A stretch of 19,595 nucleotides of DNA from an uncultured Clostridia bacterium (lineage in GTDB: Bacteria > Bacillota > Clostridia > TANB77 > CAG-508): assembly GCA_947630255.1 (NCBI GenBank), contig CANRGU010000012.1, forward strand, positions 1 to 19,595, in the 5' to 3' direction. Position numbers and translations under genes: made by a program. The notes under the pieces are model-generated. The model did not search any database, had not been told where the DNA came from, and worked only from the letters and a program-made list of their open reading frames with translations. Positions within the stretch are counted from its first letter, which is position 1; each line of letters opens with the position of its first letter. Shown here in pieces: positions 1 to 8,384 of the stretch.

Positions 1-145
1 ATAATTTGCCCCCATCATTTATATTTTACATTTATTTACTTTCTTTTGCAACAAAAATCCATCGCATTTTTCGACACTTTATCGTAAATTATATAATAAA
101 TAGGTTATTTTTGCTGGAATTATTACTTTGCTGTAGAAAATTTAT

Positions 146-176
146 AGAGGAGTGCTATATTAATCAGCACTCCTCT
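146..176. terminator. Hairpin terminator at the 3' end of the lgt-like gene
   Basis: A perfect 11-bp inverted repeat (AGAGGAGTGCT / AGCACTCCTCT) encloses a 9-nt loop. The stop codon of the lgt-like gene lies in the loop, so one arm encodes the last residues of the protein. T-rich sequence follows on both sides, which fits a terminator working in either direction. Bases 1-145 show no gene or other structure I can support. Confidence 0.75.
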
Positions 177-909
177 TATTTTTCGCTAAATATTTAGTAC
201 GATAAGATTCCAAGCAATCTTTTATAACTATACCAATGCAAAATATTATTGTAATTATATATACTATCCTTGATACTTTATTTCCAAAAATAATTCCATT
301 ATAATAAGTACCTTCTATTATTCCTCTTAGTATTATATACGACATTAATGATATTGCCATTCTGCTAGTATCTTTCACTTTTATTAATTTTAATATTCCT
401 AAAAGAAATAAACTAAATATAAATGCTCCACAATCATATAATTCAGAAGGATGTACCTTAACTATATCATATTTTCTATATACTCCCCATGGCAGAGAGG
501 TTGGCACTCCTTTACAGCACCCTGTAAAAAAACAACCAATTTTTGATAATGCTCCGCCTATATAGAACCAAACAAGCATTGGCTCTAATGTTTTTGTTAG
601 TTTTATTTTGTATATTTTAGATAAAACTACTATATTAATAAAAGCAAATATAAATGCTCCATATCCTTTAAAATATGAAAAGGTTGTAGAAAATACTTGG
701 TACATCTTAACGGTTTTATAATTTACTATAGCATAGAATAATCTTGCTCCTACAAATCCACTTATGATTGTTGTTATTATAACTACTATTTTTTGCTTTA
801 TGGTATATTGTTTTTGCAAAATCAAGTAAATTCCACCTAAAGTGATAGCCAAAATTATCATAAAGTTATAAAAGTTAAGATTTCCTATTCTAAGAAATGG
901 AACTTCCAT
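160..909 (-). CDS. Lgt-family (prolipoprotein diacylglyceryl transferase-like) membrane protein, divergent paralog
   Basis: The 249-residue protein has about seven hydrophobic segments, and the Lgt family signature is recognisable in the middle. A Gly-Ala-Leu-Ser-Lys-Ile-Gly-Cys stretch leads into a GCCKG motif, then a PWGVY motif and VHPSELYD, matching the GRIGNF...PWG...HPSQLYE order of Lgt. True Lgt transfers diacylglycerol from phosphatidylglycerol to lipobox cysteines. Here the key Arg and Asn of the GRIGN block are Lys and Cys, and several cysteines appear, so this is probably a paralog with another substrate or an altered mechanism. The start has a GAGG ribosome binding site and lies 30 bases after the pilin-like gene, suggesting co-transcription. 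Family assignment is fairly secure; lipoprotein modification is not. Confidence 0.75.
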   Translation of the reverse strand: MEVPFLRIGNLNFYNFMIILAITLGGIYLILQKQYTIKQKIVVIITTIISGFVGARLFYAIVNYKTVKMYQVFSTTFSYFKGYGAFIFAFINIVVLSKIYKIKLTKTLEPMLVWFYIGGALSKIGCFFTGCCKGVPTSLPWGVYRKYDIVKVHPSELYDCGAFIFSLFLLGILKLIKVKDTSRMAISLMSYIILRGIIEGTYYNGIIFGNKVSRIVYIITIIFCIGIVIKDCLESYRTKYLAKNKRSAD

Positions 910-939
910 CTTTTTTCCTCTTTCTTTTCAGATTACAAG

Positions 940-2269
940 TTAATCTGCAAATTCCCAATGATAATGTTCATTTTCTTGATCTTCTGCTTCATCATATATT
1001 TTATAAATATGCAATTCATTTTTCAAAGTCATTACAGGCCTTATTCCACTTGTTCCTCCAACTTTAGAATTGTTTTTAAAAGTATCCGGAACTACATAAG
1101 CAATACCATAGCTAGAATTTTGAACATTTACAAAATAATATCCACCATTTAGTACTAAATCATTTTCACAGCCTCCGATTAGAATATAACCAATCACATT
1201 CTTGAGTTCCTAAAACTGAATAACTGTCTGCATATTTAGAATCAAAATACTTTTTGCCACATTCATTCAAATTTTTCAGTTCGTAGCCATTCCCCATAAC
1301 AACTGCAGATGTATAAGGTCCGTTTAGATTATCTTCAGCAAAATCTGCTTCTGTTACTGTTACTACTTCTGGTATTCCAGCTGTTACAATCTTTACAATC
1401 TTTTTTTCATCTTTTACGTAATTTGCAACAGCTCGCCATCCTGTAAATGTAGATTTTGCTGTTTTTGTTTTTGTTTCATCTGTTGGATCATACGTGTCTA
1501 CATTTTCATAGTCTTTTGGATAATTTACATAGTCCATTGCCACAATTGGGGCTCCACTTACTCTTGAACAATCTTTAAATTCCCCTTCACCTTCTGTAGA
1601 TATACTACCATTTGGTCCTACTGTAAGATTTCTAGTTTGTATATCTGATAAACTTCTTGCTTTTCCATCTTTTGTTTCAACCCATGGGAGTACATATAAT
1701 TTTCCACTTACTGTTATTTTACTATTTACCGTTAAATTTCCAAATGTTTTTACCTCATTCGTTGGTTCATAAGATTCAACTTTTCCATTACCGATTATGA
1801 CTTGTACATTAGCTGGAATATTAATATCCTGTTTTAACTCATAGTCATTTATTATATAAACTGATAAATCGCTTTCTGCTGCGAAATCTATAGCCTCTTG
1901 TAAATCGCGAAACTCATATATATTGCCATCCATTGGTACACCTGCTACAATTACACCTTGTGGTGGTTCATCTTCACTATTACCTTGGTTTTCTGATGGA
2001 TTGTTATTTAAATAGTCATCTATTGAATCATACCATGTACCATTTATCTTTATTCTTCCATTTGCCAAAGCATTTTCTACTTCTATTGCATTTTGAGTTT
2101 TATCTGCTGCTTCTTTTGTTCTTCCTATTAGTCCTCCATTTAACGCTGTACTTATTGTAACTCCTACTAATATTAACATTACTATTATTGTGATTACTAA
2201 TGCTATTAACGTAATTCCTTTCGCATTAGAATTTTTAACCTTTAAACTAGTTGTTTGCTTTTCTTGCAT
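940..2269 (-). CDS. Pilin-like N-terminus surface/secreted protein, read through one +1 shift at CGG
   Basis: The N-terminus has a positively charged leader followed by a type IV pilin-like segment, KGITLIALVITIIVMLILVG (about residues 17-36). This type is frequent in surface proteins of uncultured Clostridia. A long beta-rich region follows. The C-terminal part contains the GGTSGIRPVMTLK block, resembling the GVRPVISLK ending of clostridial surface proteins. That ending lies in another frame: the upstream frame reads Asn-CGG-AGG-CTG-stop at residues 364-367. Skipping the C at 1177 gives LYSN-GGCENDLVLNGG and a 442-residue protein that runs on to the stop at 940. The ribosome binding site is GGGAG and a promoter candidate lies upstream. 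Function is unknown; export and surface exposure are inferred from the leader. Confidence 0.75.
1174..1177 (-). other. +1 frameshift site AAT-CGG-A (Asn-Gly)
   Basis: In-frame CGG in the pilin-like gene with C at 1177. Zero-frame reading stops two codons after the CGG. Skipping the C reads GGA (Gly365) and opens the 78-residue C-terminal section. Confidence 0.8.
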
Positions 2270-2333
2270 TTGTTTTTCTCTCCCTCTTTTGTTTCTATTT
2301 TTAAATAAACATATCTTTGCCTTTTGTTGTATT

Positions 2334-2363
2334 ATTATATTCTTTTATGTTTATTTCTCACAA
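2334..2363 (-). promoter_or_regulatory. Candidate promoter of the pilin-like gene
   Basis: A TATAAT box at 2334-2339 and a TTGTGA box at 2358-2363 are separated by 18 bases on the minus strand, about 65 bases before the start codon. It lies just after the ylbF-like gene, so the pilin-like gene can be transcribed separately. No other element is seen in the 108-base gap. Confidence 0.5.
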
Positions 2364-2377
2364 TGTACTTATTTTAA

Positions 2378-2710
2378 TTATAATAAATCTTTTACTGATT
2401 CACTTATTATTTTATTTACATCAGCAAGCATTATATTAAATCTTACTTCAATATCAAAATACTCTTTTATTTTTGGTTCTTTCATAAGAATGTCATACAT
2501 TTCTTGTAGCTTTTTCATTTTTTCTGAGTCTTCATCTTTACCTTGAAATGATAAAACTTGTACATCATATCTTATTTTTTCAAATTCTTCTATTTTTGCT
2601 TTCATTTCAGGTATAGCTTCTATTTCCTCTTTTGCTTTTTTATACTCTTGATATTCTTTACTCTCTTGCAGAGCTTTTGCTAAATTGTTAGCCTCATCAT
2701 ATACGTACAT
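2378..2710 (-). CDS. YlbF/YmcA family protein
   Basis: This 110-residue, all-helical, charged protein resembles the YlbF/YmcA family (PF06133 type): a short N-terminal helix with NLAKALQESKEYQEYKKAK, a central helical hairpin and a C-terminal helix. In Bacillus, YlbF, YmcA and YaaT form a complex that acts with RNase Y in mRNA maturation and affects sporulation and competence. Single paralogs in clostridia are less well understood. The start has an AAAGGAG ribosome binding site and follows the glycosyltransferase gene by 20 bases, so the two are probably one operon. No membrane segment or cysteine cluster is visible. Confidence 0.75.
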   Translation of the reverse strand: MYVYDEANNLAKALQESKEYQEYKKAKEEIEAIPEMKAKIEEFEKIRYDVQVLSFQGKDEDSEKMKKLQEMYDILMKEPKIKEYFDIEVRFNIMLADVNKIISESVKDLL

Positions 2711-2730
2711 TTTAAACTCTCCTTTTTATT

Positions 2731-4026
2731 TTAAGCATATGCTTGACGTTTCTTGTTGAAAGAAATTAAATTTGTAATTTCTGTTTCTATATTTTTTATC
2801 TTCTTTGACTTTCTTGCCTTTTCTTGAGCAATTTGATTTGCTTGTCGTTCTGCCATTGTTTGGCATATTGCTTTTTGATATATAAAGTGTGTATCTTGCG
2901 CTATTTTTGCCCAATTATATTCATTTTTTACTTTTGCCCTTGCCTTCTTTACTATATTATCACATAATTGATGATCAAATAGAAGTGTTAAAATTGAATC
3001 TGCAAGTGAATTAGGATTTCCTGCATAAGATTTCATTCCATCTACGCCATGCTCTACTATTTCATTTAATCCACCTACATCTGATACAACCGTTGGAACT
3101 CCTGCAAGCATTGCCTCTAATGCTACTATTCCAAATGGTTCGTATGTGCTTGGAAATACTGATACATCTGCACATTTATACATTTTTGAAACTTGCTTTG
3201 CATTCAAATATCCTGTAAAATATACTTTTTGAGAAAGTCCCATTGCCTCTACTTGTGCCTTTAATTCATCTAGCATTCCGCCTTTTCCTGCTATTATAAG
3301 TTTTGCATCATGATAGTTATCTAATATTTTAGGCATCGCAGATATTAAGTGTTGAACACCTTTTTCATATACTAGTCTTCCCATAAATAATATTATTTTT
3401 TCATTATCAGATGCATATTGTCTTCTAAAGTCATAATCTCTTTCTACTCCACTATATGAAGTAGTATTAATACCGTTTGGTATAACATTTATTTTTTCAT
3501 ATGGAAGTCCAAATAATCTTTGTAAATCGTTTTTCATAAATTTACTATTTACTATTACTTCTGATGATTCATAAGTAAGCATCCATTCTGTATCATTTAT
3601 ATACCTTTGCACTTCATCATGAATTCCACCATTACGTCCTGCTTCTGTAGCATGTATTGTACTTACAAGTGGCATATTATATGAATTTTTCAAAGTTTTT
3701 GCTGCATATGCTACAAGCCAATCATGTGCATGTATAACATCAAATTTTTCTCCATTTGCAATTAATTCGTTTGCCTTTGCTATCATATTAAAGTTAAGTT
3801 GCATTATCCAGTCTATAAAGTTATTTGGATTTATCATGTAATTATCTACTCTATATACATTAACACCTTTATCATTTTCATAGTATGGCACATTTCCTTC
3901 TTTATATGTAATAACATATACATCATGTCCATCTTTTATTAATCTTTTTGATAAATCATGTACAACCCTTGCAATTCCGCCAACTATTCTTGGTGGATAC
4001 TCCCACGTAAGCATAAGTATTTTCAT
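2731..4026 (-). CDS. GT4-family glycosyltransferase, probably alpha-glucan (glycogen) synthase type
   Basis: The 431-residue protein has a GT-B fold. The N-terminal domain carries TWEYPPRIVGGIARVVHDL (about residues 7-25) and HAHDWLVAY (about 99-107). The C-terminal domain carries GRLVYEKG (about 216-223, donor-phosphate Arg and Lys) and EPFGIVALEAMLAG with the E-x7-E pair (about 296-304). The opening motif and the GH57 branching enzyme nearby suggest a glucan-elongating enzyme using a nucleotide-glucose donor. The acceptor and donor are inferred, not shown. I chose the ATG at 4026 because a GGAGG ribosome binding site lies about ten bases before it. An earlier ATG 30 bases upstream lacks one. 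It is divergent from the DUF4912 gene. Confidence 0.85.
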   Translation of the reverse strand: MKILMLTWEYPPRIVGGIARVVHDLSKRLIKDGHDVYVITYKEGNVPYYENDKGVNVYRVDNYMINPNNFIDWIMQLNFNMIAKANELIANGEKFDVIHAHDWLVAYAAKTLKNSYNMPLVSTIHATEAGRNGGIHDEVQRYINDTEWMLTYESSEVIVNSKFMKNDLQRLFGLPYEKINVIPNGINTTSYSGVERDYDFRRQYASDNEKIILFMGRLVYEKGVQHLISAMPKILDNYHDAKLIIAGKGGMLDELKAQVEAMGLSQKVYFTGYLNAKQVSKMYKCADVSVFPSTYEPFGIVALEAMLAGVPTVVSDVGGLNEIVEHGVDGMKSYAGNPNSLADSILTLLFDHQLCDNIVKKARAKVKNEYNWAKIAQDTHFIYQKAICQTMAERQANQIAQEKARKSKKIKNIETEITNLISFNKKRQAYA

Positions 4027-4096
4027 AAAGTTTACTTCCTCCTTTATTTTTTTCATTAGTTAAATTTTACATCGAATATATTTTATAGGAAATTAT

Positions 4097-4186
4097 TATA
4101 AAAGTAAACAGATTATTACAATATTTTCAAAAAAAATATTTTTTATTCCTTTTAGTCTTGAATTTATTTATTTTTTGATATACTAT
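4097..4186. promoter_or_regulatory. Divergent promoter region between the glycosyltransferase and DUF4912 genes
   Basis: This AT-rich intergenic stretch has TATAAT-like boxes on both strands. On the minus strand TATAAT lies near 4097-4102. On the plus strand TTGAAT at 4158-4163 pairs with a TACTAT/TATACT box at 4179-4186. The exact boxes are uncertain because the region is almost entirely A and T. Divergent transcription from here is required by the gene layout. Confidence 0.4.
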
Positions 4187-4225
4187 ATATAAGAATATTT
4201 TATTTTTACTAAGGAGGAAATCCAA

Positions 4226-5053
4226 ATGCCAAAAACTACAAAAGATGTTACTGATAAAAAAAATAAAAAATTAAATTCGAAAACTACTACTTCTGCTAAA
4301 AGTAGTTCTTCTAAGGTAGCTAATAAATCTAAAAAATCTACTACTAAAACTACTACTAAAAAAACTACTTCTACTAAAAAGAAATCAACATCTACCGTTT
4401 CTAAAAAGGTTACATCTAGCAAGAAAACTCCTAGTAAAAAAAGAACTAAATCTTCTACAAAAGCTAAAAGTCAAAAATCAATTAATATTTTAGAATATTA
4501 TGATTTACCGTATAGATATAATGAAACTACTGTTAAAATTCTTTATCAAACTCCTAAAACTCTTTTTGTGTATTGGGATGTTTCTGATAGTGATAGAGAA
4601 AATTTTATAAATCAGTATGGAAATGATTTTTTTGAAAGAACTAAACCAGTACTTATAATTCACAATTTAACAATGAATTATACTTTTGAAATTGATATAA
4701 ATGATTTTGCTAATTGTTGGTATTTTAATATAAATGATGAAAAATGTGAATATTCTGTTGAACTTGGAAGAAGATCAAAAGATTTTAACAATGGCATAAT
4801 TCCTAATGATTATTTATATATAGCATCATCAAATAAAATTGAATCACCAAATGGGCATATTTTATTTGATAGTAACAATAATGTTGTGTTCTTTAAAAAT
4901 GTAAAGACTAATCAAAGTTTCTCAAAAGATATTGCACACTTTAACTTTATGAAATATTTTGGCAAGATATATAACATATATGATATTTATAAAAAGATAT
5001 ATAAAGAAGATGAAATATTAAAAATTGATAATCCTACATCTACTTTTAAGTAA
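4226..5053 (+). CDS. DUF4912 protein with lysine/serine/threonine-rich N-terminal tail
   Basis: Of 275 residues, roughly the first 85 are a low-complexity tail of Lys, Thr and Ser with no hydrophobic stretch. The remainder begins LPYRYNETTVKILYQTP and continues with LFVYWDVSD, resembling DUF4912 (PF16258 type), a family with no assigned reaction. It is followed eleven bases later by a GH57 branching enzyme and is divergent from a GT4 glycosyltransferase, so a role in alpha-glucan storage, such as binding glucan or scaffolding the enzymes, is a reasonable inference. The basic tail could bind nucleic acid or another polyanion. The start has an AAGGAGG ribosome binding site. The family match is from memory of the motif. 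Confidence 0.75.
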   Translation: MPKTTKDVTDKKNKKLNSKTTTSAKSSSSKVANKSKKSTTKTTTKKTTSTKKKSTSTVSKKVTSSKKTPSKKRTKSSTKAKSQKSINILEYYDLPYRYNETTVKILYQTPKTLFVYWDVSDSDRENFINQYGNDFFERTKPVLIIHNLTMNYTFEIDINDFANCWYFNINDEKCEYSVELGRRSKDFNNGIIPNDYLYIASSNKIESPNGHILFDSNNNVVFFKNVKTNQSFSKDIAHFNFMKYFGKIYNIYDIYKKIYKEDEILKIDNPTSTFK

Positions 5054-5064
5054 AGGAGTAAATA

Positions 5065-6652
5065 ATGAATACTGAAAAAGGATATGTAAGTTTTATATTA
5101 CATGCACATTTACCTTTCATACATCATCCAGAAAGTGAAGATTATTTAGAAGAAGAATGGCTATTTGAAGCCATTTCCGAAACATATATACCATTATTAT
5201 TAAATTTTAAAAAATTAGAAGAAGAGAAGGTTGATTTTAGAATTACTATGTCTATTACCCCTCCTCTTCTTTCAATGCTTGATAATAAATTATTGCAAGG
5301 AAGATATATTAAGTATTTAAAAAAACATATAGAATTATCTAAAAAAGAAATTATAAGAACATCAAATGATCAAAGATTAAATGAGCTTGCTCATTATTAT
5401 TTAGATAGATATTCAAATGATTTGCATGTATTTAAAGATTTATATAATTGTAATTTAATTGATGGTTTTAAATATTTTCAAGATATTGGTGTTTTAGAGA
5501 TAATTACTTGTGGCGCAACACATGGATATTTTCCTATTCTCTATGTTAATGAAAAAACAGTTAAAGCCCAAATTGCAGTTGGGGTTCAGACATATGAAAA
5601 ATATTTTGGAAAGAAGCCTCGTGGAATATGGCTTCCTGAATGTGGATATGTTCCAGAGGCAGACAAATATCTTAAAGAATTTGGCATTGAATATGTTATA
5701 ACTGAATCACATGGAATACTTTATGCAGATCCTACTCCTATTTATGGCACGTTTGCTCCAATAGTTTCACCTGAAGGTGTAATAGCTTTTGGTCGTGATA
5801 TTGAGAGTTCAAGACAAGTTTGGAGCTCTATTTCTCGGTTATCCTGGGGATTTTAATTATAGAGAATTTTATCGTGATATTGGTTATGATGCAGATTATG
5901 AATATATAAAACCTTATATTGCTAAAAATGGTGCTCGTGTAAATACTGGTATTAAATATCACAGAATTACTGGAAAAACAGAATTTAAAGATTACTATAA
6001 TGTTCAATGGGCAAAAGATTCAGCAGAAAAACAGGCTGGTCACTTTTTAGATTCTAGAGTAAGCCAAATTAATGACCTTTCTAACTTTATGGATACTCCT
6101 CCGATTGTAGTTTGTCCTTATGATGCAGAACTTTATGGGCATTGGTGGTATGAAGGTCCATATTGGTTATATATATTATTTAAAAAAATTTATTATGATG
6201 ACTGTAATTTTAAATTAATAACACCTGGAGAATATATTGATAAATTTCCTTGTATGCAAGTATCATCTCCTTGTAGGTCAAGTTGGGGTGCTAATGGTTA
6301 TAGTGAAGTATGGCTTAACCCTAGCAATGATTATGTTCATAAACATCTTCATGTTGCAGGTGATAGAATGTGTGAGCTTGCTCATCTTTTCCCAAATGCA
6401 AAAGGTTTAAAAAAGAAAGCTCTTAATCAATGCGTTCGTGAACTTCTTCTTGCCCAAAGTAGTGACTGGTTATTTATTATTACAAACGGGACAATGGTTG
6501 ACTACGCAAAAAAAAGAATTAAAGATCATATAGGAAGATTTACTGCTTTATATGAACAATTAAAAAATGACAAAATTGATGAAAATTTCTTAAAAGACAT
6601 ATCTAAAAAAGATAACATTTTTCCAGATGTTGATTATATGATTTATTATTAA
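5065..6652 (+). CDS. GH57 1,4-alpha-glucan branching enzyme, read through one +1 shift at CGG
   Basis: Joined across the shift, the protein has 528 residues, normal for GH57 branching enzymes. The family landmarks occur in order: HAHLPFIHHPE (about 13-23), the nucleophile motif WLPECGY with Glu192, WSSISGYPGDFNYREFYRD around the shift, and CPYDAELYGHWW with the acid/base Asp353. A DUF1957-type helical C-terminal region follows. The enzyme makes alpha-1,6 branches in glycogen-like glucan in the cytoplasm. The upstream frame ends at a stop after LSWGF. Skipping the C at 5836 reads Gly258 and restores the conserved GYPGD segment; without the shift the protein would lack its acid/base residue. 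It follows the DUF4912 gene by eleven bases and is probably co-transcribed. Confidence 0.88.
5836..5839 (+). other. +1 frameshift site TCT-CGG-T (Ser-Gly)
   Basis: In-frame CGG in the GH57 gene with C at 5836. Zero-frame reading stops five codons later. Skipping the C reads GGT (Gly258) of the conserved GYPGD block. Confidence 0.85.
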
Positions 6653-6756
6653 AATAATTTAATATATACAAGTTTCATATTCTCTTTTCCAAGAATAAAA
6701 TATGTATATCTAATAAGTTTTAGTAGATACTAACATTATTGGGAAGGAGAATTTTT

Positions 6757-7611
6757 GTGCTTAAATCATTTTGTATTAAAACAAATAATAATAAAATTGT
6801 TAATTATCTGCTAAATAATTTCGAAAATGTAGAATTAGAAAATTTATATATATCTAAATTAAAATTTAAGTTCTACAATAATTTTATATTGCATTATAAA
6901 GGAAATGATTTAGACGCTTTTTACAAAATATTTGCTGAAATTTTTTCTTCTACAATAATTGAGTTTTATGAGAAAGATATAATAAAAAGTCTTATAAATT
7001 CTAATTATTTTTATTTTACCGATATTGAACAGCGAAGAATATTTGACATAGTTAATGATTATATCTACAATGGAGATCTTACAGAGAGCTATATTAGAAA
7101 AGATTCAATAGCAATTTCTTGTATTGACTATTTTTCAAATAATAAGTCTGCAATATTAGATGGATTTGTAAGATTTAGATTAAATGATTATATTAAGATT
7201 ATTGATTATATTGTTGACATGGCTGTAAATAAATTTGTAATCGATAGAGAATACACAGAATTTATAGATTTACTAAAATGTTACATCGCTTCTAAAGATT
7301 ATGGAACGAATGTTGTGCATTTAATATATCAAAATCAAGAATCTATATTGCTTGATGAATTCAAAAAAATAATCGATTTAGATGACAGTATTTTAAATAG
7401 TAAATATTTATCAGATATAACTTTTTCCTCAAATGATTATACTTTAAATACGCTTCTTACTCTTTTGCCAAAGAAAATCTATATACATTTAATTGATGAT
7501 ATTCAAGATGAATTTATTAATACTTTAAAGTTAGTATTTGATGATAGAATATGTTTATGCAATGACTGTAATATTTGTAAGATTTATAGATTAGAAAAAA
7601 TTCATAAGTAA
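6757..7611 (+). CDS. YtxC-like sporulation-associated protein
   Basis: The 284-residue protein has no clear signal peptide. Its central segment, including DGFVRFRLNDYIKIIDYIVD and a following REYTEFIDLLKCYI, matches the most conserved part of YtxC-like proteins (PF08812 type). These occur mainly in spore-forming Firmicutes and lack a defined biochemical role. I chose the GTG at 6757 because AAGGAG lies eight bases before it; an in-frame TTG at 6739 lies upstream of that site and is not credible. The C-terminus contains a CNDCNIC cysteine cluster near the end. The 104 bases before it are AT-rich with no structure I can call. Confidence 0.7.
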   Translation: MLKSFCIKTNNNKIVNYLLNNFENVELENLYISKLKFKFYNNFILHYKGNDLDAFYKIFAEIFSSTIIEFYEKDIIKSLINSNYFYFTDIEQRRIFDIVNDYIYNGDLTESYIRKDSIAISCIDYFSNNKSAILDGFVRFRLNDYIKIIDYIVDMAVNKFVIDREYTEFIDLLKCYIASKDYGTNVVHLIYQNQESILLDEFKKIIDLDDSILNSKYLSDITFSSNDYTLNTLLTLLPKKIYIHLIDDIQDEFINTLKLVFDDRICLCNDCNICKIYRLEKIHK

Positions 7612-7614
7612 AAT

Positions 7615-7645
7615 GGCAAAAAAGGGGGCTGTCCCCTTTTTTGCC
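7615..7645. repeat. Dispersed 31-nt hairpin repeat, copy 1
   Basis: Perfect 13-bp arms (GGCAAAAAAGGGG / CCCCTTTTTTGCC) enclose a 5-nt loop. It lies four bases after the ytxC-like stop and probably acts as a terminator, although the poly-T lies inside the arm. A second copy, identical except for one loop base, is at 15250-15280, inside the end of metK. Confidence 0.85.
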
Positions 7646-7709
7646 GTTTCTAATTTGCAATATTTATTCCAATATGATATATAATAATTAAAAATGTATG
7701 GAGATTATT

Positions 7710-8378
7710 ATGAGTTCATTTGTTTTAAAAATAATTGCAATTATAACAATGTTTATAGATCATATTGGATATGCTATTTTTGGTAAATTTTCTTTTTTTA
7801 ATTATATTGGTCGAATAGCTTTTCCTATATTTGCTTTTCAAATATCAGAAGGCTATATTCATACTAAAAACCTTAAGAAATATTTTTTAAGGTTATTTAT
7901 ATTTGCCCTTATTTCTCAAATTCCTTTTATGCTTTTTGACTCATTAATTTCTGATGAACTTACATTAAATATATTTTTTACATTGCTACTAGGACTTGCT
8001 TGCATCTATATTTATGATAAATGTAAATATAAATTCGTTGCAATAATTTTATCTATTGCAATTGGTTTTGTTGCACAGTTTACACACTGTGATTACGGTT
8101 TTTATGGTGTTGCTATTATTTTATTATTCTATATTTTCAAAAATAATATTTCACTTGCTTCAATTGCTTTTATTTTGGCTACTGCTATTAAATATACTAT
8201 ATCTATCTTAAAATATGGATTATATGATGTGTATATTTCTTTGTTTATTTGTACAATTATTCCTATTATATTTATTAACTTGTATAATGGTAAAAAAGGT
8301 AAAGATACCAAGTACTTACTATATTTATTCTATCCTATTCACTTGTTATTGATTTATGGAATTTCTTTGATTAAATGA
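7710..8378 (+). CDS. TraX-family polytopic membrane protein
   Basis: The 222-residue protein is strongly hydrophobic with about seven membrane segments. The N-terminal block, with FIDHIGYAIF, YIGRIAFPIFAFQISEGY and a following LISQIPFMLF, is typical of TraX (PF05857). The family is named after the F-plasmid TraX, which acetylates pilin; chromosomal versions in Firmicutes are relatives of acyltransferases with unknown targets. No conjugation genes are nearby, so a transfer role should not be assumed. I chose the ATG at 7710 because GGAG lies six bases before it; the ATG at 7698 overlaps that site. It converges on gpr with only six bases between the stops. Confidence 0.8.
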   Translation: MSSFVLKIIAIITMFIDHIGYAIFGKFSFFNYIGRIAFPIFAFQISEGYIHTKNLKKYFLRLFIFALISQIPFMLFDSLISDELTLNIFFTLLLGLACIYIYDKCKYKFVAIILSIAIGFVAQFTHCDYGFYGVAIILLFYIFKNNISLASIAFILATAIKYTISILKYGLYDVYISLFICTIIPIIFINLYNGKKGKDTKYLLYLFYPIHLLLIYGISLIK

Positions 8379-8384
8379 ATTAAA

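Noticed and set aside
6..197. Open frame on the plus strand at the window start
   Set aside because: It has no ribosome binding site or recognisable family, and it runs through the terminator hairpin of the lgt-like gene.
2190..2546. Open frame on the plus strand, 118 codons
   Set aside because: It spans the promoter and parts of two well-supported minus-strand genes and is Phe/Ser/Ile-rich, as expected of an antisense shadow.
4183..4422. Open frame on the minus strand, 79 codons
   Set aside because: It is antisense to the lysine-rich tail of the DUF4912 gene; a low-complexity shadow with no ribosome binding site.
7710..8378. TraX as a sign of a conjugative element
   Set aside because: No relaxase, type IV secretion, integrase or attachment repeats lie nearby; chromosomal TraX-family proteins are common in Firmicutes.
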